DNA from: Thiogranum sp.
Lineage (GTDB): Bacteria; Pseudomonadota; Gammaproteobacteria; DSM-19610
DNA length: 58,873 nt
Direction: 5' to 3'
Assembly (NCBI GenBank): GCA_024102665.1
Contig: JAGFJP010000176.1
Span: 1 to 58,873 of the forward strand
Part shown: positions 8,114 through 16,555 of the stretch, one piece after another
How positions within the stretch are numbered: position 1 is the stretch's first letter
How the letters are laid out: the number at the start of each line of letters is the position of its first letter
Program-made: the position numbers and the translations under genes
Notes under the pieces: generated by a model
What the model was told of the DNA's origin: nothing
Databases searched by the model: none
The model's input: only the letters and a program-made list of their open reading frames with translations

Positions 8114-8226
8114 GTCAATCTCCTCGCAAACCGGACTGATTCGCTGTGCATTATCCTTGCACGCAGGGCCCGACTGCCCGCGGGCAATGCTATCATATTC
8201 AAGCCACTCGCTTCCCGGATCAGATC

Positions 8227-8604
8227 ATGCACGCAAAGATCATCTCTGCAGATTCGCTCGATGAACACTGGTTTCCGGAAGGATGCCACATAGTTGAAAT
8301 CTCGAACCACCCCGACGACCCGCAGGTTTCCATTGCGCGGGCGCGTGTCGAGGTCGGCGCAAAAACTCGCTGGCACCTGTTGCAGCAGACCTGGGAAAGA
8401 TACCTGATCCTTGATGGGCAAGGGGTCGTCGAAGTCGGAGACCTGGATCCCGCCACCGTATCACCCGGCGACGTCGTCATCATACCGCCCGGCACACCGC
8501 AACGCATTCACAACACCGGCACCCGGGACCTGGTGTTCTACGCGATCTGCTCACCGCGCTTTTCCGAAGCATGCTACCGGGACCTTGAGACTGGAGTGGC
8601 ATGA
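8227..8604 (+). CDS. Cupin-domain protein
   Basis: A 125-aa single-cupin protein with the two cupin motifs: around WHLLQQTWERYLILDG (motif 1) and PGDVVIIPPGTPQRIHNTG (motif 2). These place His and Glu metal ligands, although the first His-x-His pair is reduced to a single WH. Likely a small metal-binding enzyme or sugar-binding protein; the substrate is unknown. Confidence 0.82.
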   Translation: MHAKIISADSLDEHWFPEGCHIVEISNHPDDPQVSIARARVEVGAKTRWHLLQQTWERYLILDGQGVVEVGDLDPATVSPGDVVIIPPGTPQRIHNTGTRDLVFYAICSPRFSEACYRDLETGVA

Positions 8605-8706
8605 AGCTCGCCGACCGGCCACCAGTCGCATTAAGGACCGTGGGTGATTTCCCTGCCAGGAAGTCGTTATCGATGAAATCGACGGCTGAAAAAACGCGCC
8701 GGTCCT

Positions 8707-9321
8707 TCAGGAACGTTCGAAATGTTGTCTCAGTTTGCGCACGGTAACCGGACCGATACCGCGCAATTCCAGCAATTGCCCGTCTGTGCGGGCGCACAGC
8801 TGCCGAGGCGAGCGAATTCCGGCAGTGAACAGCGTTCTGGCTACGCTCACGTTGACACCGGCCGCTCGCACACCGGCGAAAAATTCCTGCAGCGTCGGGT
8901 CAGCATCGCGGCGATCGGGGTGCCTGTTTTTCACTCTGTCCGCACGGCCACCCGCACCCGTTGTCGCGGAACCGACCACCAGATCCAGAACGGCCCATAC
9001 ATATGGCGGCAGATTCGCGTCGTCTGGCAGTGATCGCACCGCTTGATAAAGGAGGTGCTGCGATGCAAGCAAGGCGGTTATTGCGGTGACGCCCTGCGCC
9101 ATCGCCTGATTCCAGCCCTGCGGCTGCACACCAAACCTGTACAGTACAAGGTTAAGGAATACACCCATTGCAATCACAACGAAGGTCAGCGCCAGGCCGC
9201 AGAAGGCGCTGAACCACAGATAAGGAGCTAACTTCTCACCGCAGCGCGAAAACCAGCATTCGGCACTGCTTTGCCAATGGTCAAAAACTGTGGGTTCGGC
9301 GTAAAACTCGTGTTTAGGCAT
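8707..9321 (-). CDS. Membrane-anchored helix-hairpin-helix protein
   Basis: A 204-aa protein with two hydrophobic segments in the N-terminal half (about 32-60 and a less hydrophobic one about 67-90). The C-terminal half carries a DUF4332/HhH-like repeat ending in ELRGIGPVTVRKLRQHF, a classic GIGP helix-hairpin-helix that usually contacts DNA backbone. Start ATG is preceded by AAAGGAGA. An even number of membrane helices would place the HhH part in the cytoplasm, unlike ComEA. Function unknown. Confidence 0.75.
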   Translation of the reverse strand: MPKHEFYAEPTVFDHWQSSAECWFSRCGEKLAPYLWFSAFCGLALTFVVIAMGVFLNLVLYRFGVQPQGWNQAMAQGVTAITALLASQHLLYQAVRSLPDDANLPPYVWAVLDLVVGSATTGAGGRADRVKNRHPDRRDADPTLQEFFAGVRAAGVNVSVARTLFTAGIRSPRQLCARTDGQLLELRGIGPVTVRKLRQHFERS

Positions 9322-9556
9322 CACGCGTGTCTCCTTTACCGTACTGCAAGGACACCAGTTTCCGGCATCCTGGTGGCGCATGGTGTGATACCACGCACAC
9401 TTCCGGGAATCCTCTCCCCGGCCATCGGATCCGCAGCATGTTAACAAAATGGTTCGGTCGAGCAATCAGCCAGTTAGCGCTGCACTGACATGATCGACAT
9501 CGGGCAGCGGCTGCGTACAGGAATTTAACGGCGTACAGGAAAATCAGTTGAGCCGC

Positions 9557-9591
9557 CGACATGGGAGGCTTATGCTCTGCGCCCCATGTCG
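9557..9591 (+). promoter_or_regulatory. Hairpin over the uup start codon
   Basis: CGACATGGG (9557-9565) and CCCATGTCG (9583-9591) are exact inverted copies; the right arm contains the uup ATG (9586). The Shine-Dalgarno-like GGGAGG (9563-9568) overlaps the left arm. Folding would hide both. An out-of-frame ATG at 9573 in the loop could start a 15-codon leader overlapping uup. Confidence 0.5.
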
Positions 9592-11478
9592 CTCGTCAGA
9601 ACGCGAAATCTACGCCTGAGCTTCGGCGGACAGCCGTTGCTGGACGGCGCGGACCTAACCATTGAACCCGGCGAACGGGTATGCCTGGTTGGTCGCAACG
9701 GGTCCGGAAAATCCTCCTTGCTGAAAGTGCTGGAAGGGCAGATCGCGGCGGACGATGGCGAGATCGAACGCCGGCAAGGGCTGAAAATCGCGTCACTCGC
9801 CCAGGAATTGCCCGAGGCGGTTGCCGGGAGCGTTTTCGACTGCGTGGCAGGAGGACTCGGTACGCTCGGGGAAATGATCCGGCGTTTTCATGAGATCAGC
9901 GTCAGGCTTGGCGCCGATCCACGTCCTGAACTCCTGCAGCAACTCGAAGCTGTGCAGCACGAACTGGAGGCCCGGGGGGGGTGGTCGCTGGAACAGCAGG
10001 TGGAGACCACACTGTCGCGCCTTTCGCTGGACCCGGACGCCCGGTTCGAACGCCTGTCCGGCGGCGTCCAGCGCCGCGTGTTGCTCGCTCGAGCACTCGT
10101 ATCTGACCCGGATCTGCTGATGCTCGATGAACCAACCAATCATCTCGATATCCGCGCAATCGAGTGGCTGGAGGAGTTTCTGCTGGCATTTGACGGCACA
10201 TTGCTCTTCATATCGCATGACCGCAGCTTTGTGGACAAGCTCGCAACCCGGATTCTGGACCTGGATCGTGGTCGCCTCACCGACTGGCCGGGTGACTACG
10301 AGACGTACCAGCGGCGCAAACAACAGTGGCTGGAAACGGAAGCCAGTCACAATGCTCTGTTCGACAAAAAGCTCGCCCAGGAGGAAAGCTGGATCCGTGA
10401 GGGAATCAAGGCCCGGCGCACGCGCAACGAGGGACGTGTACGTGCCTTGCAGAGACTGCGCGAGCAGCGGCGTCAGCGCCGCGCTGTTTCCGGCGAGGCC
10501 AGGATGCAGTCGCAGACCGGCGAATCTTCCGGAAAACTGGTGGCAGAAACGCTGGATGCAACATGGTCTGTCGACGGGCGGATATTGATACACGGACTCA
10601 GCACGACGATATTGCGCGGCGACAAGATTGGTATCATCGGCCCCAACGGTGCCGGCAAGACGACACTGTTGCGTCTGCTGCTCGGCGACCTGCAACCTGA
10701 ATCGGGACAGATTCGCTTGGGCACCAAACTGCAGATCGGCTATTTTGACCAGCGCCGCGCCCGCCTGAACGAGCAACTCTCCGTTATGGATAATGTTTCC
10801 GAGGGACGGCAGTTTGTCGAAATCAATGGCCAGCAACGCCACGTGATCAGTTATCTCCAGGACTTCCTGTTCGCACCGGAGCGCTGCCACACACCGGTCG
10901 CCGCGCTGTCAGGGGGTGAGCGGAATCGCCTGCTGCTTGCAATCCTGTTCAGCAAGCCCACGAACCTGCTGGTTCTTGACGAACCAACCAATGATCTGGA
11001 CATTGATACGCTGGATCTGCTGGAAGGGTTGCTCGTCGAGTACCCGGGTACCGTGCTGCTTGTGAGCCACGACCGGACTTTTCTCGACAACGTCGTAACC
11101 AGTACCCTTGTGTTCGAAGATAACGGAGTTGTGAATGAATATGTCGGCGGTTACAGCGACTGGTTGCGACAACGCCGGGCGTCATCTCCTGAACCTTCCG
11201 GATTGCAAAAAGCCCGGGGCGCGGGAAAAACCGGCGGCAAGCGCCCCCCGGCAAAGCTAAGCTATAACGATCAGCGTGAACTCGATCAGCTGCCAGAACG
11301 CATTGAGCAGCTTGAGAGCGCGCTGGAGAATATGCTCAGTGACATGTCGGATCCGGCTTTTTATCAGCTTCCTCCGCAGGACATCGCCCGGAAGCAGCAT
11401 CAGCTGTCCCTTGTAGAAGCCGATCTCAAGACGGCATACCAGCGCTGGGAAATTCTGGAGCAGCAAAAACCAGCCTGA
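9586..11478 (+). CDS. uup: ABC-F ATPase, Uup type
   Basis: A 630-aa soluble protein with two ABC domains and no membrane segment. Domain 1 has Walker A GRNGSGKSS, signature LSGGVQRR and Walker B MLDEPTNHLD; domain 2 has GPNGAGKTT, LSGGERNR and VLDEPTNDLD. The linker is charged, and the C-terminal 80 residues form a predicted coiled coil, which is the Uup hallmark. Uup acts on ribosomes and on branched DNA intermediates and affects precise excision. A gene so near its own start hairpin may be translationally controlled. Confidence 0.93.
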   Translation: MSLVRTRNLRLSFGGQPLLDGADLTIEPGERVCLVGRNGSGKSSLLKVLEGQIAADDGEIERRQGLKIASLAQELPEAVAGSVFDCVAGGLGTLGEMIRRFHEISVRLGADPRPELLQQLEAVQHELEARGGWSLEQQVETTLSRLSLDPDARFERLSGGVQRRVLLARALVSDPDLLMLDEPTNHLDIRAIEWLEEFLLAFDGTLLFISHDRSFVDKLATRILDLDRGRLTDWPGDYETYQRRKQQWLETEASHNALFDKKLAQEESWIREGIKARRTRNEGRVRALQRLREQRRQRRAVSGEARMQSQTGESSGKLVAETLDATWSVDGRILIHGLSTTILRGDKIGIIGPNGAGKTTLLRLLLGDLQPESGQIRLGTKLQIGYFDQRRARLNEQLSVMDNVSEGRQFVEINGQQRHVISYLQDFLFAPERCHTPVAALSGGERNRLLLAILFSKPTNLLVLDEPTNDLDIDTLDLLEGLLVEYPGTVLLVSHDRTFLDNVVTSTLVFEDNGVVNEYVGGYSDWLRQRRASSPEPSGLQKARGAGKTGGKRPPAKLSYNDQRELDQLPERIEQLESALENMLSDMSDPAFYQLPPQDIARKQHQLSLVEADLKTAYQRWEILEQQKPA

Positions 11479-11598
11479 CGGCGACATTATCTTAGCGAGC
11501 AGTTGCCGGGATCAGCGTCTCCTCCGGCAAGCTCCTAGGGAAGTCCCGGCGGCTATGGCACAATATCCGGCCCGATATTCGCCTGGAGGTCGAATGGC

Positions 11599-11898
11599 AT
11601 GACTGAACCCGATCTGACCAAAGAAGAGCGCATCCTGCGCATGATGAAACGCGTGCTCACCGATGTTGCCAAGGACACCGCTTGCGAACCCGGCTTGCGC
11701 CACCCGTTATCCGAAACCACCGTTCAGGGCATCCGCGAGTGTCTGTTCGTTATCACCGAGCGGGAGCAGGAGCTGGCAAAGGAATTGGGGCGCGACACCA
11801 GCGCACGCCCACGCTTTATCGATGAACCGAAGTCAGAGGTCGTGGTTCCGTTAAATATCGATTCCATGAAGCGGGGCATCAAGCGCAAGGACGACTAG
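11599..11898 (+). CDS. Conserved small protein of unknown function
   Basis: A 99-aa charged, helical, soluble protein with segment LTDVAKDTACEPGLRHPLSE, which I recall from uncharacterised gammaproteobacterial proteins; I cannot name a family. No signal peptide or membrane segment. It precedes the antiporter gene by 45 bp on the same strand and may share its transcript. Confidence 0.8.
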   Translation: MTEPDLTKEERILRMMKRVLTDVAKDTACEPGLRHPLSETTVQGIRECLFVITEREQELAKELGRDTSARPRFIDEPKSEVVVPLNIDSMKRGIKRKDD

Positions 11899-11943
11899 CG
11901 AATACCATCCCATTCATGGGCGGAGGTCGGGGCAGTATCTGAT

Positions 11944-13110
11944 TTGGAACAATCCATCGTCTTTTCGGTTTTCCTGATTTTCACCGGCGCTGCGGTACTG
12001 GCGACTGCTGCACTTTATGCTCGCCAGTCGGTGCTGGTGGCGTACATCGTATTGGGAATGATTCTGGGCCCTTCTGCCCTGGGACTGGTCCGTGATGTGC
12101 AGCTGTTACAGGACCTGTCTCATGTCGGTATCGTTTTTCTGCTGTTCCTGCTGGGACTGAATCTTCATCCCCAGGATCTTTGGCACATGTTCCGCAAAGC
12201 CACCATCGTCACGCTCGCGAGTTCAGCATTGTTCGGAACACTCGGCGCAGGCACTGCCTGGGCCTTTGCGTATAGCCCGGTTGAATCGATCGTCATCGGA
12301 GCAACCATGATGTTTTCCAGCACTATCATTGGTCTGAAATTGTTGCCTAGCACTGCGCTGCACCATCAGCACAGCGGAGAAATCATCATCAGTGTGCTGC
12401 TGCTCCAGGACTTGATCGCCATACTGATCCTGCTGCTGCTGCACGGTCTGACGGAAGCTGGAGACGGCTGGCAGCGCGCGACCATCCTGGCCTTGACGTT
12501 TCCGGGATTTCTGTTATTCGCTTTCGGATTTTCCCGCTTCGTGCTGGTGCGTCTGCTGGCGCGCTTCGACACCATTCAGGAATATATCTTCCTGCTCGCC
12601 ATAGGCTGGTGTCTCGGCATGGCCGAACTCGCGGAAGCGCTGGGGCTGTCCCCGGAAATTGGCGCTTTCATTGCCGGCGTTGCGGTGGCCACCGAGCCGA
12701 TTTCGCGGTTTATCGCTGAGAGCCTGAAGCCACTGCGCGACTTCTTTCTCGTGGTTTTCTTTTTCAGTCTGGGCGCGGCTTTTGATTTGTCGGCGATGCA
12801 GCAGGTATGGGTACCGGCTCTCGTGCTCGCGGCTATCGGCTTGTTCATTAAGCCGGAAGTATTCAAAAGGCTCTGGATTCGGGAAGGTGAAAAGCCTGCG
12901 CTGGCCCGGGAAATCGGAGCAAGGCTCGGACAGATCAGCGAGTTTTCGCTGTTAATTGCCGTGGTGGCCCTGCAATCCAGGGTCATCAGCGCGCAGGCCT
13001 CTTATCTCATTCAGCTTGCCACGCTGATAACATTCATCGCTTCTTCTTATTTCATAGTATTGCGCTACCCGACACCGATCGCCGTATCCGACAAACTGCG
13101 CAGAGACTAG
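11944..13110 (+). CDS. Monovalent cation:proton antiporter (CPA2/KefB type)
   Basis: A 388-aa membrane protein with about twelve helices of the Na+/H+ exchanger fold. The segment ILLLLHGLTE and the internal LGLNLHPQDL match the CPA2 family. Unlike full KefB/KefC it ends without a C-terminal TrkA-N (nucleotide-binding) domain, so it may be ungated or paired with a separate regulator. The start is TTG at 11944; no other start gives the first helix. Substrate is not readable. Confidence 0.85.
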   Translation: MEQSIVFSVFLIFTGAAVLATAALYARQSVLVAYIVLGMILGPSALGLVRDVQLLQDLSHVGIVFLLFLLGLNLHPQDLWHMFRKATIVTLASSALFGTLGAGTAWAFAYSPVESIVIGATMMFSSTIIGLKLLPSTALHHQHSGEIIISVLLLQDLIAILILLLLHGLTEAGDGWQRATILALTFPGFLLFAFGFSRFVLVRLLARFDTIQEYIFLLAIGWCLGMAELAEALGLSPEIGAFIAGVAVATEPISRFIAESLKPLRDFFLVVFFFSLGAAFDLSAMQQVWVPALVLAAIGLFIKPEVFKRLWIREGEKPALAREIGARLGQISEFSLLIAVVALQSRVISAQASYLIQLATLITFIASSYFIVLRYPTPIAVSDKLRRD

Positions 13111-13137
13111 CGGGCTCTGTCACAGATATCGCGCGCA

Positions 13138-13341
13138 TCAAACCAGAACGATTCTCGTCGCCCGCATACCCCTCGGGCCCGGCTCTGCTTCGTAATGCAC
13201 ATCGAGGCCTTCGTCAAGGCTCTGAAGCTGATCCCGTTCAACAGCCGAAACGTGAATCAGGACATCTTCGCCACCATCTTCCGGCGCGATGAAACCATAG
13301 CCTTTGACAGCATTAAACCACTTGACCTTGCCTTTGAGCAT
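13138..13341 (-). CDS. Cold-shock domain protein
   Basis: A 67-aa single cold-shock domain. RNP-1 KGYGFI and RNP-2 VLIHVSA are both present, so it should bind single-stranded nucleic acid and melt RNA structure. The start at MLKGKVKWFN is the canonical family start; a longer in-frame start would add 20 residues with no similarity. The acidic stretch and charge pattern are typical CspA-type. Confidence 0.92.
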   Translation of the reverse strand: MLKGKVKWFNAVKGYGFIAPEDGGEDVLIHVSAVERDQLQSLDEGLDVHYEAEPGPRGMRATRIVLV

Positions 13342-13452
13342 ACCGCTGACTCCGAAAACAGATCGTCCGCAGCAATTAGCTTCCCCGGAAAGCCGCATCA
13401 CAAGATGCCGACAAGCTGCTGCGGTGACAAGCGGCCTCGACTGTAACGAAGC

Positions 13453-14013
13453 CTACAGCGTTCTGCAAGACTGGCTATTGGCATAAAAATGCGTCCATTT
13501 GCAACGCGAATGCGACTGCAATTCCATCAGAAGCTTGTCGGAAGGAATCGCTTCGTGCGAATAGATGCCGCTCAACTGAATGAAGAATCGACCATAACCG
13601 GCGCCTTGTCGCCAATCCAGATCCCTTAACCGGTTTTGCAGGCCGCAATGTCGGCAGAAGTGATATGCGTCCGGCTCCGGATCTTCCATCAAGGCGGCCG
13701 GACGCCGGCAGCCCGGACAGCGAGCGGCCGGTAATGGGACTGAAGTCAGCAGCACCGGATTGTCGTGGGAGACGAACCGAACAGCGCAAACAGTCTGGCC
13801 ATGGGCGGCAAGCTCAGGGTCCAGCACTACCCGGGGAGCACAGCCAAGGAACATTATCAGCTTAAGGAATGCGTCTCCGGCGACGTACTCGTGGCTGGCG
13901 CCGGATGGCCAGTCTGATCCGAGAAGTCCCAGCGTCCGCAAAACTCCCGCGAACTCGCCTAAATCCCCGGGCAGCCAAAACGCATCCTCGGGGCAGACAA
14001 TCAGTGAAGGCAT
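13453..14013 (-). CDS. Zinc-ribbon protein of unknown function
   Basis: A 186-aa protein with two knuckles, CPGC (about residues 94-97) and CRHC (about 118-121), that would form one zinc ribbon in the middle of the chain. The region before it resembles a small all-beta/alpha domain and the C-terminal part has no motif I recognise. It shares strand with the DUF2384 gene upstream and may be cotranscribed. Confidence 0.7.
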   Translation of the reverse strand: MPSLIVCPEDAFWLPGDLGEFAGVLRTLGLLGSDWPSGASHEYVAGDAFLKLIMFLGCAPRVVLDPELAAHGQTVCAVRFVSHDNPVLLTSVPLPAARCPGCRRPAALMEDPEPDAYHFCRHCGLQNRLRDLDWRQGAGYGRFFIQLSGIYSHEAIPSDKLLMELQSHSRCKWTHFYANSQSCRTL

Positions 14014-14104
14014 TTACGGCAGCGCTGCCGGTTTCCGGGCAACGACCATGACGACAATGCCGGCGCGCCAGTCAAAAAAAAGACACTGATACAGCGCGAA
14101 GCGA

Positions 14105-14503
14105 TCAGGCCTTGGATCCCGAATGATCCCAGCTGAAGGTACAGTCGAGATAGGACCGCACCGAGATCATTCCGACCATCCCGTCTTCCACCATGGTTGC
14201 GATCGGCGTACGCTGGCGGAATTTGCGGTTGGACTTGTGCATCCACAGACGCCCCATCCGGCGACTGAACGGGTAGGTGGTTCGAAGCGCATCTGCAATG
14301 TTGATCAGATGCTCAATGCGCTGCATGACTTCAGGGGTATCAGGGACCGCGCGATTTTCACGCAGCTGACGCAGTTCGCGCGCCGGCGCGTCTCCAAGGC
14401 CGAGAAGCGCGAGCTGGTCGCGGCCGTCCACCCCCCAATCCTCGAGCATCGACAGGACACCGCGGGTGAGTTCGAGCCGTTCCTGTTCCGTCATTTCAGC
14501 CAT
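14105..14503 (-). CDS. Solitary DUF2384 (MbcA/ParS/Xre-like) protein
   Basis: A 132-aa protein whose C-terminal half (about 80-130) matches the DUF2384/MbcA antitoxin-type domain that normally binds a RES toxin. No RES gene is nearby, so this is a solitary or repurposed copy. The start MAEMTEQ was chosen because GAGGA lies 9 nt upstream; a later ATG is also possible. No toxin-antitoxin function is claimed. Confidence 0.7.
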   Translation of the reverse strand: MAEMTEQERLELTRGVLSMLEDWGVDGRDQLALLGLGDAPARELRQLRENRAVPDTPEVMQRIEHLINIADALRTTYPFSRRMGRLWMHKSNRKFRQRTPIATMVEDGMVGMISVRSYLDCTFSWDHSGSKA

Positions 14504-14721
14504 GGCCAGCATTCCTCGATTCAGGTGATGATTGAAGTGTAACATGCAGCCGTGGCTGGTTCGGTAATTTTTCCTTATAAATCCTAAGGTACTGTGCAGA
14601 ACGTTGAGCGGAGCCAGGCCTGCCAAGATTTGTCTGCGACGGCATGTGCTACTCGTGGTACACTCTGCATCGCCCGCTTAACCAATTGACCATCAGAGAA
14701 AAAACGCTTGGGGAACGCGAC

Positions 14722-15357
14722 TTGAAACTGCTTGCACGGCTAGCTTCGATCCTTGTCATTTGCGCATCTGCAAATCCGGCCGCTGCGGACGGCGGAGGGG
14801 GGATCGCCAATCTGGGCGCCTTTGCGGGCGACCAGTTACCGGAAGACTTCCTGGGATCCACCCCGTCGCGGGAGCGATACCGGCTGTCAGCCGAGTACGA
14901 CCCCGTCCCCGGGTCCGCCTGGTACGGCTTTGTCGGCGGCGACCTCGAGTTCGATCAGGCTGAAAATGGTCCGATCCGAAGCGTTCTTACCAGCGGCCCT
15001 GGTTACCGCTTCTATGATAGCGATCAGGTGAAGCTGTCCGTGCAGGGTGGCGTGAGTTACAGCGATGCAGATCTGCGTGCCGACAGAAACGATCGCTACC
15101 CCGGCCTTAACTGGGGCTTCAACTGGGAACAGACCTTTTTCGACCAGCACCTTAACTTCTTCCATCGTCATCACGGGAATCAGGGGTTCGGCTCAGGCCG
15201 ACACCTGACTATCAACTCCGAAACCGGTATCAGGGTGCCTTTGCCATCGGGATTCAGCGCCACCGCCCGCTATGATCTGGATTGGGAAGGGTCGCAGTAT
15301 GACGAAACCGGTAATGCGGACCATTCCTATATGCTCGGACTGGGGTACGACTGGTAA
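14722..15357 (+). CDS. DUF481-like outer-membrane beta-barrel protein
   Basis: A 211-aa secreted protein with a signal peptide (about 1-22, ending at AAADG), then a run of short strands with alternating aromatic residues ending in LGLGYDW, as in DUF481 outer-membrane proteins. The start is TTG at 14722, with GGGGAA six bases upstream; a longer reading would prepend 26 residues before the signal peptide. The length is near the lower end for the family. Confidence 0.7.
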   Translation: MKLLARLASILVICASANPAAADGGGGIANLGAFAGDQLPEDFLGSTPSRERYRLSAEYDPVPGSAWYGFVGGDLEFDQAENGPIRSVLTSGPGYRFYDSDQVKLSVQGGVSYSDADLRADRNDRYPGLNWGFNWEQTFFDQHLNFFHRHHGNQGFGSGRHLTINSETGIRVPLPSGFSATARYDLDWEGSQYDETGNADHSYMLGLGYDW

Positions 15358-15360
15358 GGC

Positions 15361-15657
15361 TTGGACACGACCGGCCTGATATTGCTGATTTCGCTCGGCG
15401 TACTTTTCTGGTTCTGGGTAAACACACTTACGGTCCGTGACAGGGTGATAGACGCGGTGCGGACTACTTGCCGTAATCAGAACCTGCAACTGCTTGATGG
15501 TACCGTGGCCCTGCAACGGGTTTCCGTAATGCGTTCGCACCGGGGACACATGACATTGCGACGCACCTTTCTGTTCGCTTACAGTGCCGACGGTGTGGAA
15601 CGCCGGACCGGTTTCGTCATCACGCTTGGAAACCGTATTGAACAGGTGGGTTTATGA
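15361..15657 (+). CDS. DUF3301 family small membrane protein
   Basis: A 98-aa protein with an N-terminal membrane helix (about 5-20) and a cytoplasmic part with the RTTCRNQNLQLLDGTVAL segment characteristic of DUF3301. TTG start, 3 bp after the DUF481 stop, so probably cotranscribed. Function unknown. Confidence 0.8.
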   Translation: MDTTGLILLISLGVLFWFWVNTLTVRDRVIDAVRTTCRNQNLQLLDGTVALQRVSVMRSHRGHMTLRRTFLFAYSADGVERRTGFVITLGNRIEQVGL

Positions 15658-15673
15658 GTTCGCGTCGCGGCCT

Positions 15674-15682
15674 TGCTATACT
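15674..15682 (+). promoter_or_regulatory. Possible extended -10 promoter for the gene at 15723
   Basis: TG-C-TATACT (15674-15682) is an extended -10 element with no clear -35. RNA would start near an ATG at 15689 that opens a 16-residue mini-ORF (15689-15739), which overlaps the start of the next gene. Confidence 0.35.
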
Positions 15683-15722
15683 AGCGCGATGAAAATTCTC
15701 GTGAAGATGCTGATTGGGACTT

Positions 15723-15962
15723 ATGCCTTACTACATTTATAAGATAACTTCCGGTCCAACGAACCTGGTCAAATCCCTGGAAAAACTCGAAACGTTCGGG
15801 TCGTTCAAGGAAGCCAGGAATCGCGCCCGCGATATGCGTGCCTCGATGGGGCAAGACGAGAACTACACCATAAAGGTGATGTTCGCGAACAGCGAACTCG
15901 AAGCGGAAGAAAACCTTATGGAGAAACGCGAGGCACCGATCCTGCGCGAATGGGAAAAGTAA
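15723..15962 (+). CDS. Small conserved protein, first gene of the sulfur-linked group
   Basis: A 79-aa protein, soluble and charged, starting MPYYIYKI. It has no motif I can name. Only 10 bp separate it from the cysteine-rich protein gene, so the two are probably translated from one message. Confidence 0.75.
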   Translation: MPYYIYKITSGPTNLVKSLEKLETFGSFKEARNRARDMRASMGQDENYTIKVMFANSELEAEENLMEKREAPILREWEK

Positions 15963-15972
15963 CGCCGCCTGC

Positions 15973-16431
15973 ATGGTCGAGGAAGACGAATATCGCTCAA
16001 CCTACCATTCGCTCAACCGGCGCCGTTGCATTTTCGAAAAAGCCATACTCACCAGGCGCTGCTCATGCGCCTGTTCCGCACGTTTCTATCTTGCCGACAG
16101 AGAAGGCATCTCCTGCGAATCTGCAGAGTTCCACCAACGCTGCAGCTGCTTTCTGGAATTGCTGCGACAGAACGCGAGGTTTGCGCTCAGGGTTTCTTCC
16201 CTGGAGGACGCCCTGCCTCATGCCAAGGAAATCAAGGTGCAAAACGGTGGGCTGCTCGGATTACAGCGCATTTTGCGGCCAGACCTTCGCACCGACAACG
16301 TTGTCGACGTCGCCAGCCTGACCACACTCGGTGAAAGCACGTTCGGATCCCTGCAACAGTTTCCGTTCCGTGAAATTGTAAAATCCATCGTCAATTTCGA
16401 AGGTCGTCGCCGCACTCGTCCCAAGCCCTGA
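15973..16431 (+). CDS. Cysteine-rich protein, possible metal or Fe-S binding
   Basis: A 152-aa protein with seven cysteines in its first 60 residues: C19, the CxCxC cluster C30-C32-C34, C48, and the CxC pair C57-C59. The spacing suggests a metal or iron-sulfur site; the rest of the chain has no cysteines and no motif I recognise. No signal peptide. Sits between a small gene and a persulfide dioxygenase-like gene. ATG lacks a strong Shine-Dalgarno. Function unknown. Confidence 0.7.
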   Translation: MVEEDEYRSTYHSLNRRRCIFEKAILTRRCSCACSARFYLADREGISCESAEFHQRCSCFLELLRQNARFALRVSSLEDALPHAKEIKVQNGGLLGLQRILRPDLRTDNVVDVASLTTLGESTFGSLQQFPFREIVKSIVNFEGRRRTRPKP

Positions 16432-16555
16432 TCGCTCCGGGATCAGATCAGGTCCGTTTTCACCCGAAAGCCTCAAGCCTGCTGCAAAGTTTCCGACATA
16501 TGCAGCACGGCGTTCTTTGAAGGTCGCGGCCGTTCGCCGCGCCAGGGAGCAATAA

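Noticed and set aside
9793..10890. 365-codon frame antisense to uup
   Set aside because: It lies inside a clear ABC-F gene and has no recognisable motif.
14105..14503. Toxin-antitoxin locus
   Set aside because: Only the antitoxin-type domain is present; no RES or other toxin is adjacent.
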